Origin: Aphrophora alni
Lineage: Eukaryota; Arthropoda; Insecta; Hemiptera; Aphrophoridae
NCBI GenBank assembly: GCA_963513935.1
Contig: OY740768.1
Location: 63,158,786 to 63,222,785, forward strand
Reading direction: 5' to 3'
DNA length: 64,000 nucleotides
Shown piece after piece: positions 51,689 through 63,149 of the stretch; the stretch's first letter is position 1, and the number at the start of each line of letters is the position of its first letter. The translations under genes were made by a program, and so were the position numbers. Under the pieces are notes generated by a model, which was given only the letters and a program-made list of their open reading frames with translations, was not told the origin of the DNA and made no database searches.

Positions 51689-51871
51689 CTATATATTTTT
51701 TTCAATTATGTCTGAAAAGAGCAGATGCCAAATGTCTTCTTGCTCTTTTGCCAAGACGGAATCTAATCTTTGTGCGATGTTTTTATTAAGACAGGGAGAA
51801 TTGGATAAATTGGTGGATTTGGCATCTGCAGGCTGAACTAGGTCAAGTTTAGTAGACCATGACATGAACAA
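51689..51871 (-). other. Coding-like open frame, unknown
   Basis: A 60-codon minus-strand frame beginning with ATG, of normal-looking composition (SWSTKLDLVQPADAKSTN near the N-terminus, RLDSVLAKEQEDIWHLLF later), in sequence less AT-biased than its flanks. The resemblance to short transposase N-termini is too weak to name a family. No splice sites were identified. Confidence 0.2.
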
Positions 51872-53516
51872 TCAAAATGTTGTGTCTACGCATTTCAATT
51901 ATATCTGTCGTTAGCTTCAATCAGTCAACAGTACGTTCAGTTGTAAAACAAGAGTAATATAGAATGTAGGTTATGCGCTTTGTGATAACACATTGTTACA
52001 GTAGTGAGCACAGTTTATCCTTTACATCATATTTAATTGTTCATTTTAACTACTCCAAACATTAAGGTGCCAAAAATTAATGGCATCTCGCCCGTTTTGA
52101 TTAGACATCGTCTGGCTCTTCTATAGTAATTTATTAATATAGGATTACGATTGAGATAATTAGGCCATTATTATTCTGTACTAACACATAACCGTATTAA
52201 CTTTACACTATGGTTCTTTACTTCCTCGACATTTCGTAAAAATGATATATTTAAGGCTTGCTTTAATTTATATTTAATCTCATGAATTTAATAAGTGGCT
52301 TCAGTTTTTTAAAGGTATTTAGGTGTTTGATCTAGAAGGACACATACTCCATATGTAGCATTATTGATCTTTCACATGCGCCTACTTTTTATTTATAACA
52401 AATCCGCTTAACACTGAGCCTACTGGTTGAGACTAAAATACTTACTTCTTCGTCGTTTGGGAAAGGGGGACAAACACAACGTGCTTAAGTAACATATTAG
52501 AGGATCTTAACTTCTCAGGGATGTGACCTCGTAAGCAAGAAGTAAGGGAGATATTTTTCTTATGGTGATTATAATAATATTTTAGCTATCGAAACAAAAA
52601 CTTTTAGAATTAATTTTTAAAATGCAAGAACTTTACATAAAATATTTTCATCTTATTGAACCACAAAACAGAGGTTTAAGAATTTCAATAATTGAATGGG
52701 TTAATTTTTAATATTGAATGAGTTTTTTTTTGGAGTCTTTGTAGCTTCTTAGTTGATAATACTAAGACTTTAGATGAACTTCTTGACTTCTTACAGTGAA
52801 AAGTGTGACATGTTCACCAGTAGAGAACTCATTCCTCTCTTCTTTTGTATCAACTTTTTGGTGTTAGTGGAACTAGCAGTAGTTCATAATATCTAGAGAT
52901 CCAAGAACACGGCTGTGGTAAAGGATTTATTTTTGTTTTGTTTTTTGACAGTTAATTACTTTTTACCGACAATATTCCTTTACCTATTATAATGGTTTAG
53001 GATATTAACTTAATATTTTTTATGCCTTGATTCGACATAGGTAAAGTTGAATTTATAAAAATTAATCATTTTATAAGAGTAGGGTATATTATTTTAGTTT
53101 TTTTATTTCTTAGTGACTACCACAAACAACATTTTTCAAATAGAAGTTTATTATGTTTTCTTTGAAACCATAGTAAAAACAAAAATTCTATCATCGTTAA
53201 GACGATTAAATGTCGTTATTTTCTAACACGAAAACCTCAAAATTTTGAATTTTTGTACATGCTTATAATGGTGAAACATTTATAGGTTTTGGGTAAAGTA
53301 TAAAGGATTACTTTATAATATAAGCGTAATAATTCTTTACTTTACTTAAGGATTGCATACCAAGAGCTCTTTTCGCCTATATTCTATGTTTAAGTATAAT
53401 TCAAACCCCAAATTTCCCCAAAAAAACATTAAAAGTATAGCGCTAAATTATTATTATATAAAAATATACGTAGTCTTTTATTTTATATATACTCTGACCT
53501 TCATTTATCATTAAAA

Positions 53517-53652
53517 CAGTATATTTTATCACTAGGACCAAAAGAGGAGCTTTTCAAAATAAGCTCAAGTTTAACGGCCGAGGCGGAGGAGAGGCCGGAA
53601 AATGAGCCAGATTAACAAGCTTCTTTTGGTCCAAGTGATGTACTATATTGTT
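53517..53652. mobile_element. Foldback element 4 (short inverted-repeat element)
   Basis: AGTATATTTTATCACTAGGACCAAAAGAGGAGCTT is mirrored by AAGCTTCTTTTGGTCCAAGTGATGTACTATATT with several mismatches. The roughly 70-nt centre is strikingly GC-rich (ACGGCCGAGGCGGAGGAGAGGCCGG) against AT-rich flanks. Typical of a small non-autonomous DNA transposon; the family was not recognised. Confidence 0.75.
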
Positions 53653-53796
53653 CGTTGTACTGCAAATAATATAAGCAACTAAAATGATATAACTTATTTA
53701 CCTTCAAATCAATGATAACAGCTCTTTAACGGTTATTTGCAATCGAGAGTATTGGTTGTTTTTACAGATGCTTTACAATCGTTAATTAATTGGTAT

Positions 53797-53830
53797 AAAT
53801 GAAGTAACAGCTGATGACCTCGACCTCAGC
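53797..53830. repeat. Small palindrome around CAGCTGATGACC
   Basis: ACAGCTGATGACCTCGA and CCTCAGCTGATGT flank each other as partly inverted copies, with a further GGTCCTAGGACT palindrome 20 nt on. The sequence is short and its significance is unknown. Confidence 0.5.
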
Positions 53831-56372
53831 TGATGTTTTTAGGTCCTAGGACTAAAAACAACAACTTTAGCATCTCAAAGCATGTATTGAAAACAGCTGT
53901 TTTTGAAGCAGCATGACGAAAACTTATTTTACGATATGTCTGAGGGCCTGTCTGATGTCCATCTACAATAGAATCTATTAAATGTCTATATATCACGAAG
54001 AAGTGAGTTTAGATTAATACAGAAACTAAAACAAACTTGGATAGCCTTCTTTTGTGGTTTTACTTCGAAGAAACTCCAACAACAATTTTCCTGTCCTGAT
54101 AATTGTCCTATTATAATGTCTGTATAATTTAACAGTTTTTGAATTTTTGGCCGTCAAATATCTTTCAAAAAGTAAATATAACATTTGACAAGCAAAATAT
54201 TTAAAGAATTTTAAACATGAATTATTCATTTATTGTAAAGAGTTTTTAGTAGTAAATTTTGAATTTGTTTCAGTCAAAACATAAATTTTTCAAAAAATGA
54301 CTCCTTCACAGAAAATTAGGTTAAAATATACATATCTTTTTATACAGAAATTATATTTGAAAAGAATAAATAAGGCATGGAGCAGTCCGAAAAGTCATTT
54401 CAAGTTTTTATAGGTTTTCCTTTTTCGTGTTTATTCAGGATAGTTTTTTTTTTCCACTCTTTAGTTTACATTTTTCTTAAAATTAACCTCCATCAACCCA
54501 ATTGACAATTATTGATCGCTAGCCCTATAACAATTCTGAAAATTCATAGTTAGGAGCTATCTGTAATAGAAAGAAGAAAATGAAGCGTGAACGCTTTTTT
54601 AAAGTTGATATATCTGGAAACTGAGTCAGTGGTATCTAATGAATATTCCTGAAATGTAAATGTTATAGTGGTAAATTGTACGGCTGTAAAATATTTGTAA
54701 ACTTTTCTTTTCTCTTGTACACAAATTTGTATGTCGTTTTTTGACATTCTATATCAAGAAAATTTGAATTGCATAATTTCATAATTTATAATTTTTAATT
54801 GATTTCTGCGGAATCTCAAATTTGAAGTGTGTTGGCTAGTACTTTTCAATCAGTGTACGTTTTTGAAAATGTCTGAAGGTTAATTTAATATAGATCTATA
54901 TCCTTTATTTAGTGTAGTAAGTATTAATTTATTTTACTAACATTATGAACAAAAGAGATTTACTATTTCATTTTTTTAAATTATTTGAAACTATTTTTTA
55001 TATAAAATATGAATAAACCTAGTTTCTAGATTACCTTATAATGATAATTTCAAGTTTTATTGCTTGTTATGATTATCCTTCAAAATTGAGATTGTAATTA
55101 GCATATTTTTTAATCAATATATATTTTTATTTTGATATTAAAGGAATTGCGCCTTTAACAAGCGATCATTCTTTTGATTTAGCGATGAAATTTTTCCAAT
55201 GGGACCATTGATCCAGAGATATATGATTTGATTGGATAATGAACTAGCAAGAGGATGAGGATAGCGCTGTTTATTCAATTACATTCGACTTGCTCTTTGC
55301 AGAGTGGCCAATTAATTAGACTTTTTTATGTTTCCCCGTTTAGTCGGACTAGCAATTAAAGTACATCTCATACAATTTTCTGACCGTCCACTCTTTATCC
55401 CTTTGTATTTAAATAAAAAAGAGAGCCTAAAATTAGAAATTTATTGATTAGAGTATTTCCAATTTATTTGGAAGGATAGCTGATTCCTTCCGAGTCAATT
55501 TGAATTAAAATAATAATAACTGTAACACTTTATGTTACAAATGTTTTCAAAGTTGTTTCATTGCTATATATATTTATAAATATAAAATTTTAATTAATAT
55601 TTTTTATAATCGATTATTTGGAGTTTAATTAATGGTTTAAAATATGTAATATATATTTACAAAGGAAAATACTTTGATTCTAAAGTAAATGTAATATGGC
55701 GTGATTTGTGTTTTTACGACATTCAGGCCATTCTTATGGTTTGCAATTAATTCACCTTTGAACTCTGTGTAAGAGATTTTAATATTATATTCTTTTATCC
55801 GAGACAACTAGATCAATTAATTGATATTTTGGTTGTGTTTAAAGTGAACCAAACGTATGAAAATTTTTACCAAATTTAAGAATAAGGATTTTTACAAGTA
55901 GGTGACCGATCGATTTATGTACAATGTCTATAAATCATTTTCCTGTCTCTGTAAACCGTTAATGGCCGGTTCAAAGGAATCCAAGTACTTAGCTAAGAAT
56001 ACGGCTCACGCACCAAATTATGATGTGAACGAGTTTTATAAGAAAATTTTAATACAAAATTAAAGTTGAACTGTTTTCTAAAACTTTCTATGTGAAGGTA
56101 AACACCATACCAAAAATTAAAAAAAACTCAGCAAACATGTTTTTTTATGTTTTCATTTATATGGATTACATTTGATCTAGTTACGAGTTTTACCAAAATA
56201 AAAACTGAATTATTATTAAAAAGTTTACACTATTTTGATTTATTTTATTTACGCTAAAACTTCCATGTAACTTGTATATATGCTTCAAAGTAAATAAGAG
56301 TAAAATATGAATAATAGTTGGATCCATTACGCTTCCAACAGATCGGGCATAAAACACTAAGCCACCAGTGGT

Positions 56373-56385
56373 GGGGGGGGGGGGG
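56373..56385. repeat. Poly-G run
   Basis: 13 G residues in AT-rich sequence. Confidence 0.95.
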
Positions 56386-56811
56386 TTAAGGAACTTTTTT
56401 CAGTTAACGGAGTCACCATTCCATGTTTCTTGTATATTGATAGGTGCATAGTAGTATTTAACCTCAAAGTAATGTTTTAAATATAAATCACATTAACAAT
56501 ACTAGGAAGCCACTGTAAAGCATTTAACTTTTATTGACACTCCTTGTGAATGGTGTCTATGTAGTCTTACATCTTGCGCTATCGATATTGGTGTGTAAAC
56601 GCGTTACGTACAGTAGTATTCACATTAGGTTTACAAGAACGGTTTATGGACTGCAAGACCGAAATCTACTATATACAACCACTCGTATTAATACATTATT
56701 CTAACACTGCTTAAGATGTTAAACATCTTAACGTATGTAATTAATTTATGTGATTTGAATCTTTCTGAATATTGATTCAAGTTGTTTAAGAGATTTATTC
56801 TTTGTTCACAG

Positions 56812-56874
56812 AGTGAGAGTGGGATAGCGGAGCCCGATACGACGCGAGTCAAAGACATGACTGCCATCAATTCG
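56812..56874 (+). CDS. Candidate 63-nt internal coding exon, product unknown
   Basis: A pyrimidine-rich acceptor TTATTCTTTGTTCACAG ends at 56811, and a near-consensus donor GTAAGT starts at 56875. Between them is 63 nt that is open in only one frame, phase 0 to phase 0, encoding 21 residues beginning SESGIAEPDTTR and ending KDMTAINS. The other two plus frames hit stops at once. Codon composition (CGA, GCG, CCC, ACG) contrasts with the AT-rich flanks. The exon length, a multiple of three, would allow it to be skipped or included without a frameshift. I do not recognise the protein. No further exon was found downstream in the window, so the gene should continue to the right. Confidence 0.55.
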
Positions 56875-56880
56875 GTAAGT

Positions 56881-59735
56881 ACAAAAAATATGTATACAAT
56901 TAAACGATGAAGTAATATTGTTTTAAATGTTCTACAACTTATGAGTCGGGTCTATTCAAACAACCATGAACTACTTGTAAATTATGTATATATACATTTC
57001 ATCAAATCTCATTATTCCAATAAATTCCAAAATAAAAAATATATTTACATCTATTGGTTATTTCAATTGTAGGTCTAACTCAAACATAATTTTAATCCAG
57101 AAAGGACGTGTAAAGATGGAATTAAGCTTTATAGAGCCAATTGCATAATTGAGTATTGATAAATGTGTTTAATATAAATATATTATATATATAATGTCAT
57201 AGACTGAATTATGGTTTCGAAAATTTCATAATAACCATTAAATTGATCAAAGATTACAAAAGAACTCGAGGGTGTGAACAGAGTACCTAATAATTAAATA
57301 ATGTCTTTAAATACATTTATAATCTGTATTTGGTGTAATTGGTTAGTGATGGGTGAGTAATATTAATACTACTGTTTATTACTATAGTGCTCATCATTTA
57401 TTTTGAACAAAACAAAGGACAAGGAATTTGAAATATGATTCCTGTATGTCCTGTATTACTTATACGTAAATTCTAGAAAATTTCCGAATATTGGCCCAAC
57501 AGTTTTGTTTGTTGAAGAATAAGTCTCACTATTATTTACCTTATTTTACTTTTTTCATTATAATTTACTTTTTAAACTAACAAAAATTATTGTAAATCGA
57601 AATGGCGGTTTTTTTATCTCCCTGCCGCAAAGCCACCTTCATAATCAATTATTAGAATATCATTTAGTGTAGTATTTTGTTACTAAGTTTTACGTAGCTG
57701 GCATTTTATACCATTTTTATCTTACTTGTTTAACATTCCAGCCATCCTCTTTTTCACCACAAATAGTCGACATGAAATTATACAAATGCATATTAAGATA
57801 TAATAATAAGTTGTAAAATAGTAATACTCTTGTGTTATTTATATTAATAAAGCATCAGTAAACAAATAGTAAATTATATTAATTTCAAACAAACACTTTA
57901 TATAAAAAACGTTTCCCTCAACACCGGAAATGACCCTCGGTGTGGTATTTTATTGAAATACTGGTTGGAAAATACTAAACACCTACAGCTAAAGAGTTTT
58001 TATAGTAGGTAGTAAAAACCTATTTTATTATGCTGTGTATGAAACTAACATTTTCTTACAAAATGGTATACTTACAAAATGAACATAGAAGTTATTACTG
58101 TTAATACTAACCTAATCAAAATACATTCATAGAACAACAGGGTAAACATCACATATCAATAGTTAAATGTCGATATTGAAATATACCATTATAAAAATAA
58201 AAGACAAAAGAAACAAAATTCAAAACAGAGCATTCAATATTATGTAGCCAATAATATATTTCAAAAGAACAGTTTCTAAATATTTATTTAAAAAATTGAT
58301 TTTAAAATTAGAGTCAAAATTTAAATAATCAATACGGAGATCCATTATTTTGTAAAACTATAGTGTCGCGACATGTCCATGTAACTAAGTAGAATTCAAT
58401 ACATTCATAACCCTAAACTCACTTTTTTTCAGAACTATGAGTCTATATTAGTACAATAAGGCGTTTTAACTTTTATAGTCAAGATTAAAATTAATGAAAA
58501 AATAATTACGAGGTAAATTTATAAATTATTATTAAATTATTATGACAAAACAATATCGCATGTTATTTTATGCGGTGTTTACTTTACAGTTTTTATTTAT
58601 TATACGTTAACGAATTCGTGACAAAACACTCACGAATAGAAACTACAAATCCTACGTTCAGAGGAGTAATGGTAAAAGTATGACTAAATCATCTAAGCTT
58701 TGTTCTTAGTTTGTTCGTAATGGATTTTCAATAAGCCGAACAGAAAATAATATAAAACATGGGGTGGATTTATTGCTAACATTAAAAAAGTAAAGTCACG
58801 TCGGCAGTGTGAACTAACGTAATTAGAAGGGGTGTGATGAATGTTTCCTAATGAACGCTCCTCCCCCCCCCCCCAACTTCGTCTCTTTCCCTCAGTGATG
58901 CTAACTCATCTAAACTCGAAAAAGACCGTAACATTCAAAAGACCTAAACATTTTATACCTCGTTGATACATCTGTCATTAAAAGCTCTTCCAATAGATCT
59001 GTTTAAAATATGCAAATATACTAATGGAATAATATTTGAAAGTTCTGTGAAATAATAGTTTTATAAATTTCGAATGAATATATAAGAAGGCGCGTATACC
59101 TATAGGCATTTTGAAAAAATGTCATAAATATTTATTAGGAGCTCAGATTAACACAGCTTGATCCACTCTTTAACTAAACTACAACAACAAAATCATAGAT
59201 TTAACAGATTTATTATTACTTACAGTACTCAAATTATTAATTTCTGGATATATGACATGTATTTAAAGAACACATATTTTAGGTATTGAAACATCCTCCT
59301 CAAACTTAACACTAATATTTAAAATTTTTACGCTGATTTTGAATTTTGTTTGATTGTTCTTGTATTGTCATTGACAAATAGTTTCTTAATATGCATACAC
59401 TAATTTCGATTACTCTTGATTAACAGTCTATTATTTGTACTAAAAAGATTTTCTAACAAAGGTATATTTAAATTTATATTATTTAAAAAAACATTTATAA
59501 AGTATAAACGTAAATAAATTTTATTAATGGTAAAACCAATTACATAATCACAAAGTGAGTACGAGGCATCATTTATATTCTAGCGAATAAAAAAGGACTA
59601 AAGTATTCATCCTAAAAGTTTTTCATTTGACTGTAGGTACGTGTGTATTAATATTTTCATTATTATTAATTACTAGAGTTGTGTCTTGGCGGTCCTGGAC
59701 TTTTTGTTCAACACTGTTTTTCACTTGTCGTTTCA

Positions 59736-59812
<77 letters not shown>

Positions 59813-60290
59813 TTTGTAGACATATTTTATTTGAAGAGTTGCCTTTTTCAAGGCCACGCGTAGTTCTTGTCTTAATTTGTTCTAACTCTCTGCTTTTGTT
59901 TCTCTATCATTCTAATAAAGAGTCTCTGATATAAATAAATCATTCAGCTTTATTTATATATAAATAAATAACTAGGATGAAATAATGCACTGAAGCTATA
60001 GTTAGAAAAATTTAATAACATAAAAACAATTTTGTGCTTTATTTAATCCTATAATATGGAGTTTTAACGAGAAATGTCTGCTGTTACATTAAATATAATT
60101 GATAAATCTTTCCATTTTAATAAATGACTAACAATGAATCTTTATAAACATAGGTGTGACCTGTATACCCTAGTACTGATATATATTTCAATTGGCCTGT
60201 ATTTCATTTTGACTTATACTTCGATCTTACAAGATCATTACACCGAACCTTTACCGTAAGTCCTTGATATTGCGGACGAAGGTTTTGATA
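56881..60290. other. Probable intron or AT-rich spacer
   Basis: No exon with both splice sites and a meaningful frame was found. Contents are AT-rich sequence, a poly-C run at 58863-58874 and the (TA)n tract at 59739. If the 63-nt exon is real, this is intron downstream of it. Confidence 0.45.
59739..59807. repeat. (TA)n microsatellite
   Basis: About 34 TA units. Frames on both strands reading Ile-Tyr repeats across it are artefacts. Confidence 0.97.
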
Positions 60291-61034
60291 TAACTGTACC
60301 TATCAGTATCTTTGACAGTGAGTTGATTTGAAGTCGGCCGATATCAGCAGACAATTATACCATAAACTCGGCATGAACCAAGCAGTCGATCGCAACATGG
60401 TGTTAGTACTCCCACTCAGCCCCCCCCCCCATACACTTACCTTGGTTACAATGAGGGTAGAGTATTTCAGGTACGAGTTGAAGAAGCTATGTCTCTTAAG
60501 GAAACATAGCACTTTTAAATAATCTTAAACTAACCATATGCAACCTTAAGTAGATCAGAAAACCTTCAATCGGGATCCAGTTTGTGTTAACGCCCCCTCC
60601 TCTTTTTGGATCTGGGATTCTCACCAACTACGCTGCAAGATGGCTGCGATGTCCAGCTCGGTTTCACAGGTATTGTGACATTAAACAGACCCTAATAGCG
60701 GAGTCCAGCTTCACTTTCAAGGCACACACATCACAAACTCCCAGTCCGTCCTGAAGACTCGTTGGATGTTGCACACTATCATTGCGAACTGCGACCTGAG
60801 GAAGAGTTCGTGTGGGTTAAATGTTCTTTGAGAGTACAAAGTGGCCACTAGGTGCCTGACAGATATGGACCACCACAGAGATTGGACATCTATTTGGCCG
60901 TGATGTTTGTGGCATAGCTGAGTATCGTTTTCAGCAATATTCCAACAGTTTCTATTCGTAAAACTAATGGCTCTTGTTTCTTAATACACTATAGCACAGA
61001 AGGACAATAGCTCATTGTGCTGAACATTCTTGAA

Positions 61035-62010
61035 CTAGTGTATTGGCAACAATACAACAAAGTCATTCGGATAGGAAATACATTTTATCTCCACCGTGCT
61101 ACAATCATCCAAAAGCTCGCCCAAGACCATGTTCCGGAATGTAGGTCCACTAATTGAGCAATGAAGATATTCCTTAGTGTATCTCCAATCCATACGACAG
61201 TAATCTGCAACAACTTGGTACAGGTAAGCTGCTTTTATCATAGCTTTCCAGCTGCTATGCTATCATAACGTGTCAAATGCTCCCTGGAAGTTATCCAAAG
61301 ATCTCATCATTATAACTGTCATCTATGTCGGCTACTCCATGAATTTCAACACAACATCTTCTACCAATTGCTTTAGCTCAAAATCGTACTGGTTCAGCGA
61401 AAAAAACCCAGCTTCCGTATACATATCTTGCAGCCTACCGAACACAAAGCTTTCAACCAGTAGTCCCGATAATGGAAAGAGACGACTTATCGAGTTGCAC
61501 CGGTTTATCTCTTTTTCTAAACAATTTATTTAAGGTCTACCCTTTTTTCGTAATTTCTGAAAGTTACCCTCTTACCAAACAGGAGATGAATAGCTGGAGT
61601 GGGTGATTGCTGTCGGAGCAATTCATCGCTTTAAATGCTTCCACTCAATCACATCCACGCCGGGATCTTTCCCTGGCTTTTTTGACTAGACAGCAAATAG
61701 GAGTTCCTCAAGGTCGAAATCTGGTTTAGTTTCATCAGAGTAGTTGTAATTGGAGACCAACCTAATTTGCCTGTGAACGCAAGTGTCATCAGTCTGACCA
61801 TCGTTTGGAACCAGAACTTGAATTATCAAAATTCAATGATTACAAAACTAATATAGCCAAATTCAGTTTCATCGATATCAATGGAGCTGAAATGAGATTC
61901 CCCTTTAGGCTTGACCAATGTAAGCTTGTAAACAATTTCCAGGGATTTTTATTATTTTCTATTGCCACGAAGGTCTTCCAGCTTTCCTTTTTAACCTTCG
62001 TGGTAAGAGC
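61035..62010 (-). pseudogene. Reverse transcriptase of the LINE, inactivated
   Basis: RT blocks appear in order. SWKTFVAIENNKNPWKLF, the linker typical just upstream of RT in R1/LOA/Jockey-like elements, is at about 61925-61980. KPGKDPGVDVIEWKHLKR is at about 61625-61680, then FPLSGLLVESFVFGRLQD and SLNQYDF (the RPISLLP/NQ-GF blocks) at about 61390-61490. LDNFQGAFDTL (motif A, D-x-x-GAFD) is at about 61268-61300, SISGPTF-NMVLGELLDD (motif B) at about 61108-61165, and SYPNDFVVLLP at about 61040-61075. The last corresponds to the catalytic Y/A-DD box with the first Asp changed to Asn and Pro in place of Ala, so it is dead. Two stops follow motif A. Confidence 0.85.
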
Positions 62011-62159
62011 AGTCAGACTGTATATTTCATGGCTGTATATGATCTGGTATAAAACATTGAGTTCGACAAAGACAATATGAGAATCCAACAGACTATGAAA
62101 TGTTATTACATTGATCACAGACTGTTAAGAACGAAGATTACGGATGTAGCGATACTTTC

Positions 62160-63134
62160 AGAGACACGTGTATTAACCCTATTAGAAGAACATCTAAATC
62201 TGACATCCTTTTCTGGGATCCATTCCTTTCCTTTTAGAATACTTTGGTACATTTAGAGATTCGTTCCTCATCACTAAGGGATTTCGGGATATCGTACAAC
62301 ATCAATTTTGGGTAGAGACTGACACCATGTCACGAATCTTTAGAATTTCCTTTTCCAGTTTAACCAGGAGTTCCGTGCCTTACGTTTTACGAAGATCGCC
62401 ACCTTCCTTGGTACTTGTCTCTAGTACTATTCCATAATACGTATTCCCCCGCACTTGTCCGATTTCAATGTACATTAGCTTCGGCTTTGAAGTTTCTCGC
62501 ACTTTCGTTATCACCTCACTTATAATGGTAGAATCTCCCTGGTTAGTAGAAACTGTGACCTCAGCAGGACACTGCGGCTAAGGAATGGGAGTGGTCACCA
62601 CTCTGCTCCTGCCGCCGCATATTATGACACGCCTGATACTACGAGTAACTATGTCCCAGGTCAGATAGCAGTTCAATCGTGGATTTTGCTATCAGAGGTA
62701 AATTCCCTGAGACGACCTCATGTAGGATTCGTTCATATCCTTAGAGTAGCTTCTTACTTTGCCCCCTGATGATTTTAGTCGTTTCAGCGAAGTTATTTTT
62801 TCTGCATTTGTTAATACTATTAGATACTGTAAGTGCTGAGCTGGCTCTTCAAATGAAACTGAGGTTGTAGGCGGAGGAGTATGATTAGACACCTTTATTA
62901 TCTACTTGGATTTGGGCGAAGGTTTTTTGACGCTTATATCCATGGTCTTTTTCTTGAAGAGTGGTGGTGTGTTATTTTCTTCTTTCGTATCATTACCTCC
63001 ACCCGCTCTTGTATGTATGTACACCCATTATCCGTAAGGTTATCTTTTGTAACTGGACGACCATAGTAAGTAAGGTATCTTCCGCGGATGAGGGTAGATC
63101 CCCATCTGCCTTCGTTTTCGTCCGAGTCTTGCAA
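62160..63134 (-). pseudogene. Gag-like ORF1 of the LINE, inactivated
   Basis: Minus-strand fragments read as one polypeptide with breaks. A polar N-terminal piece with RWGSTLIRGRYLTYYGRP is at about 63040-63110. IISEVITKVRETSKPKLMY followed by EIGQVRGNTYYGIVLE is at about 62430-62530, then LVKLEKEILKIRDMVS at about 62310-62370. The KPKLMY-EI, GG-L and isolated Cys pattern after it fits the Gag-like RNA-binding ORF1 of R1/Jockey-type LINEs, whose zinc knuckles would follow. Only a CDQCNN remnant is visible near 62115. Several stops and at least one frameshift are present. Confidence 0.6.
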
Positions 63135-63149
63135 GTTGTAATTGTTTGT

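Larger units (their letters stand above)
30931..56811 (+). other. Candidate long first intron
   Basis: If the exons at 30916 and 56812 belong together, everything between is a 25.9-kb intron with GTGAGT at its start and a pyrimidine-rich TTCTTTGTTCACAG at its end. Its content is mainly AT-rich sequence with the foldback elements, Mutator-like remnant and microsatellites listed separately. GC-richer islands near 35280-35460 and 45460-45790 hold no supported gene but could be regulatory or unrecognised exons. Confidence 0.3.

Noticed and set aside
57095..57130. Possible next exon after AATCCAG
   Set aside because: Acceptor-like sequence, but no donor follows within an open frame continuing phase 0 from 56874.
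61270..61533. Plus-strand 87-codon frame, and others at 61805-62080 and 62881-63182
   Set aside because: They lie opposite the minus-strand retrotransposon reading frames, which carry the recognisable RT and Gag-like motifs. The plus-strand frames are shadows.
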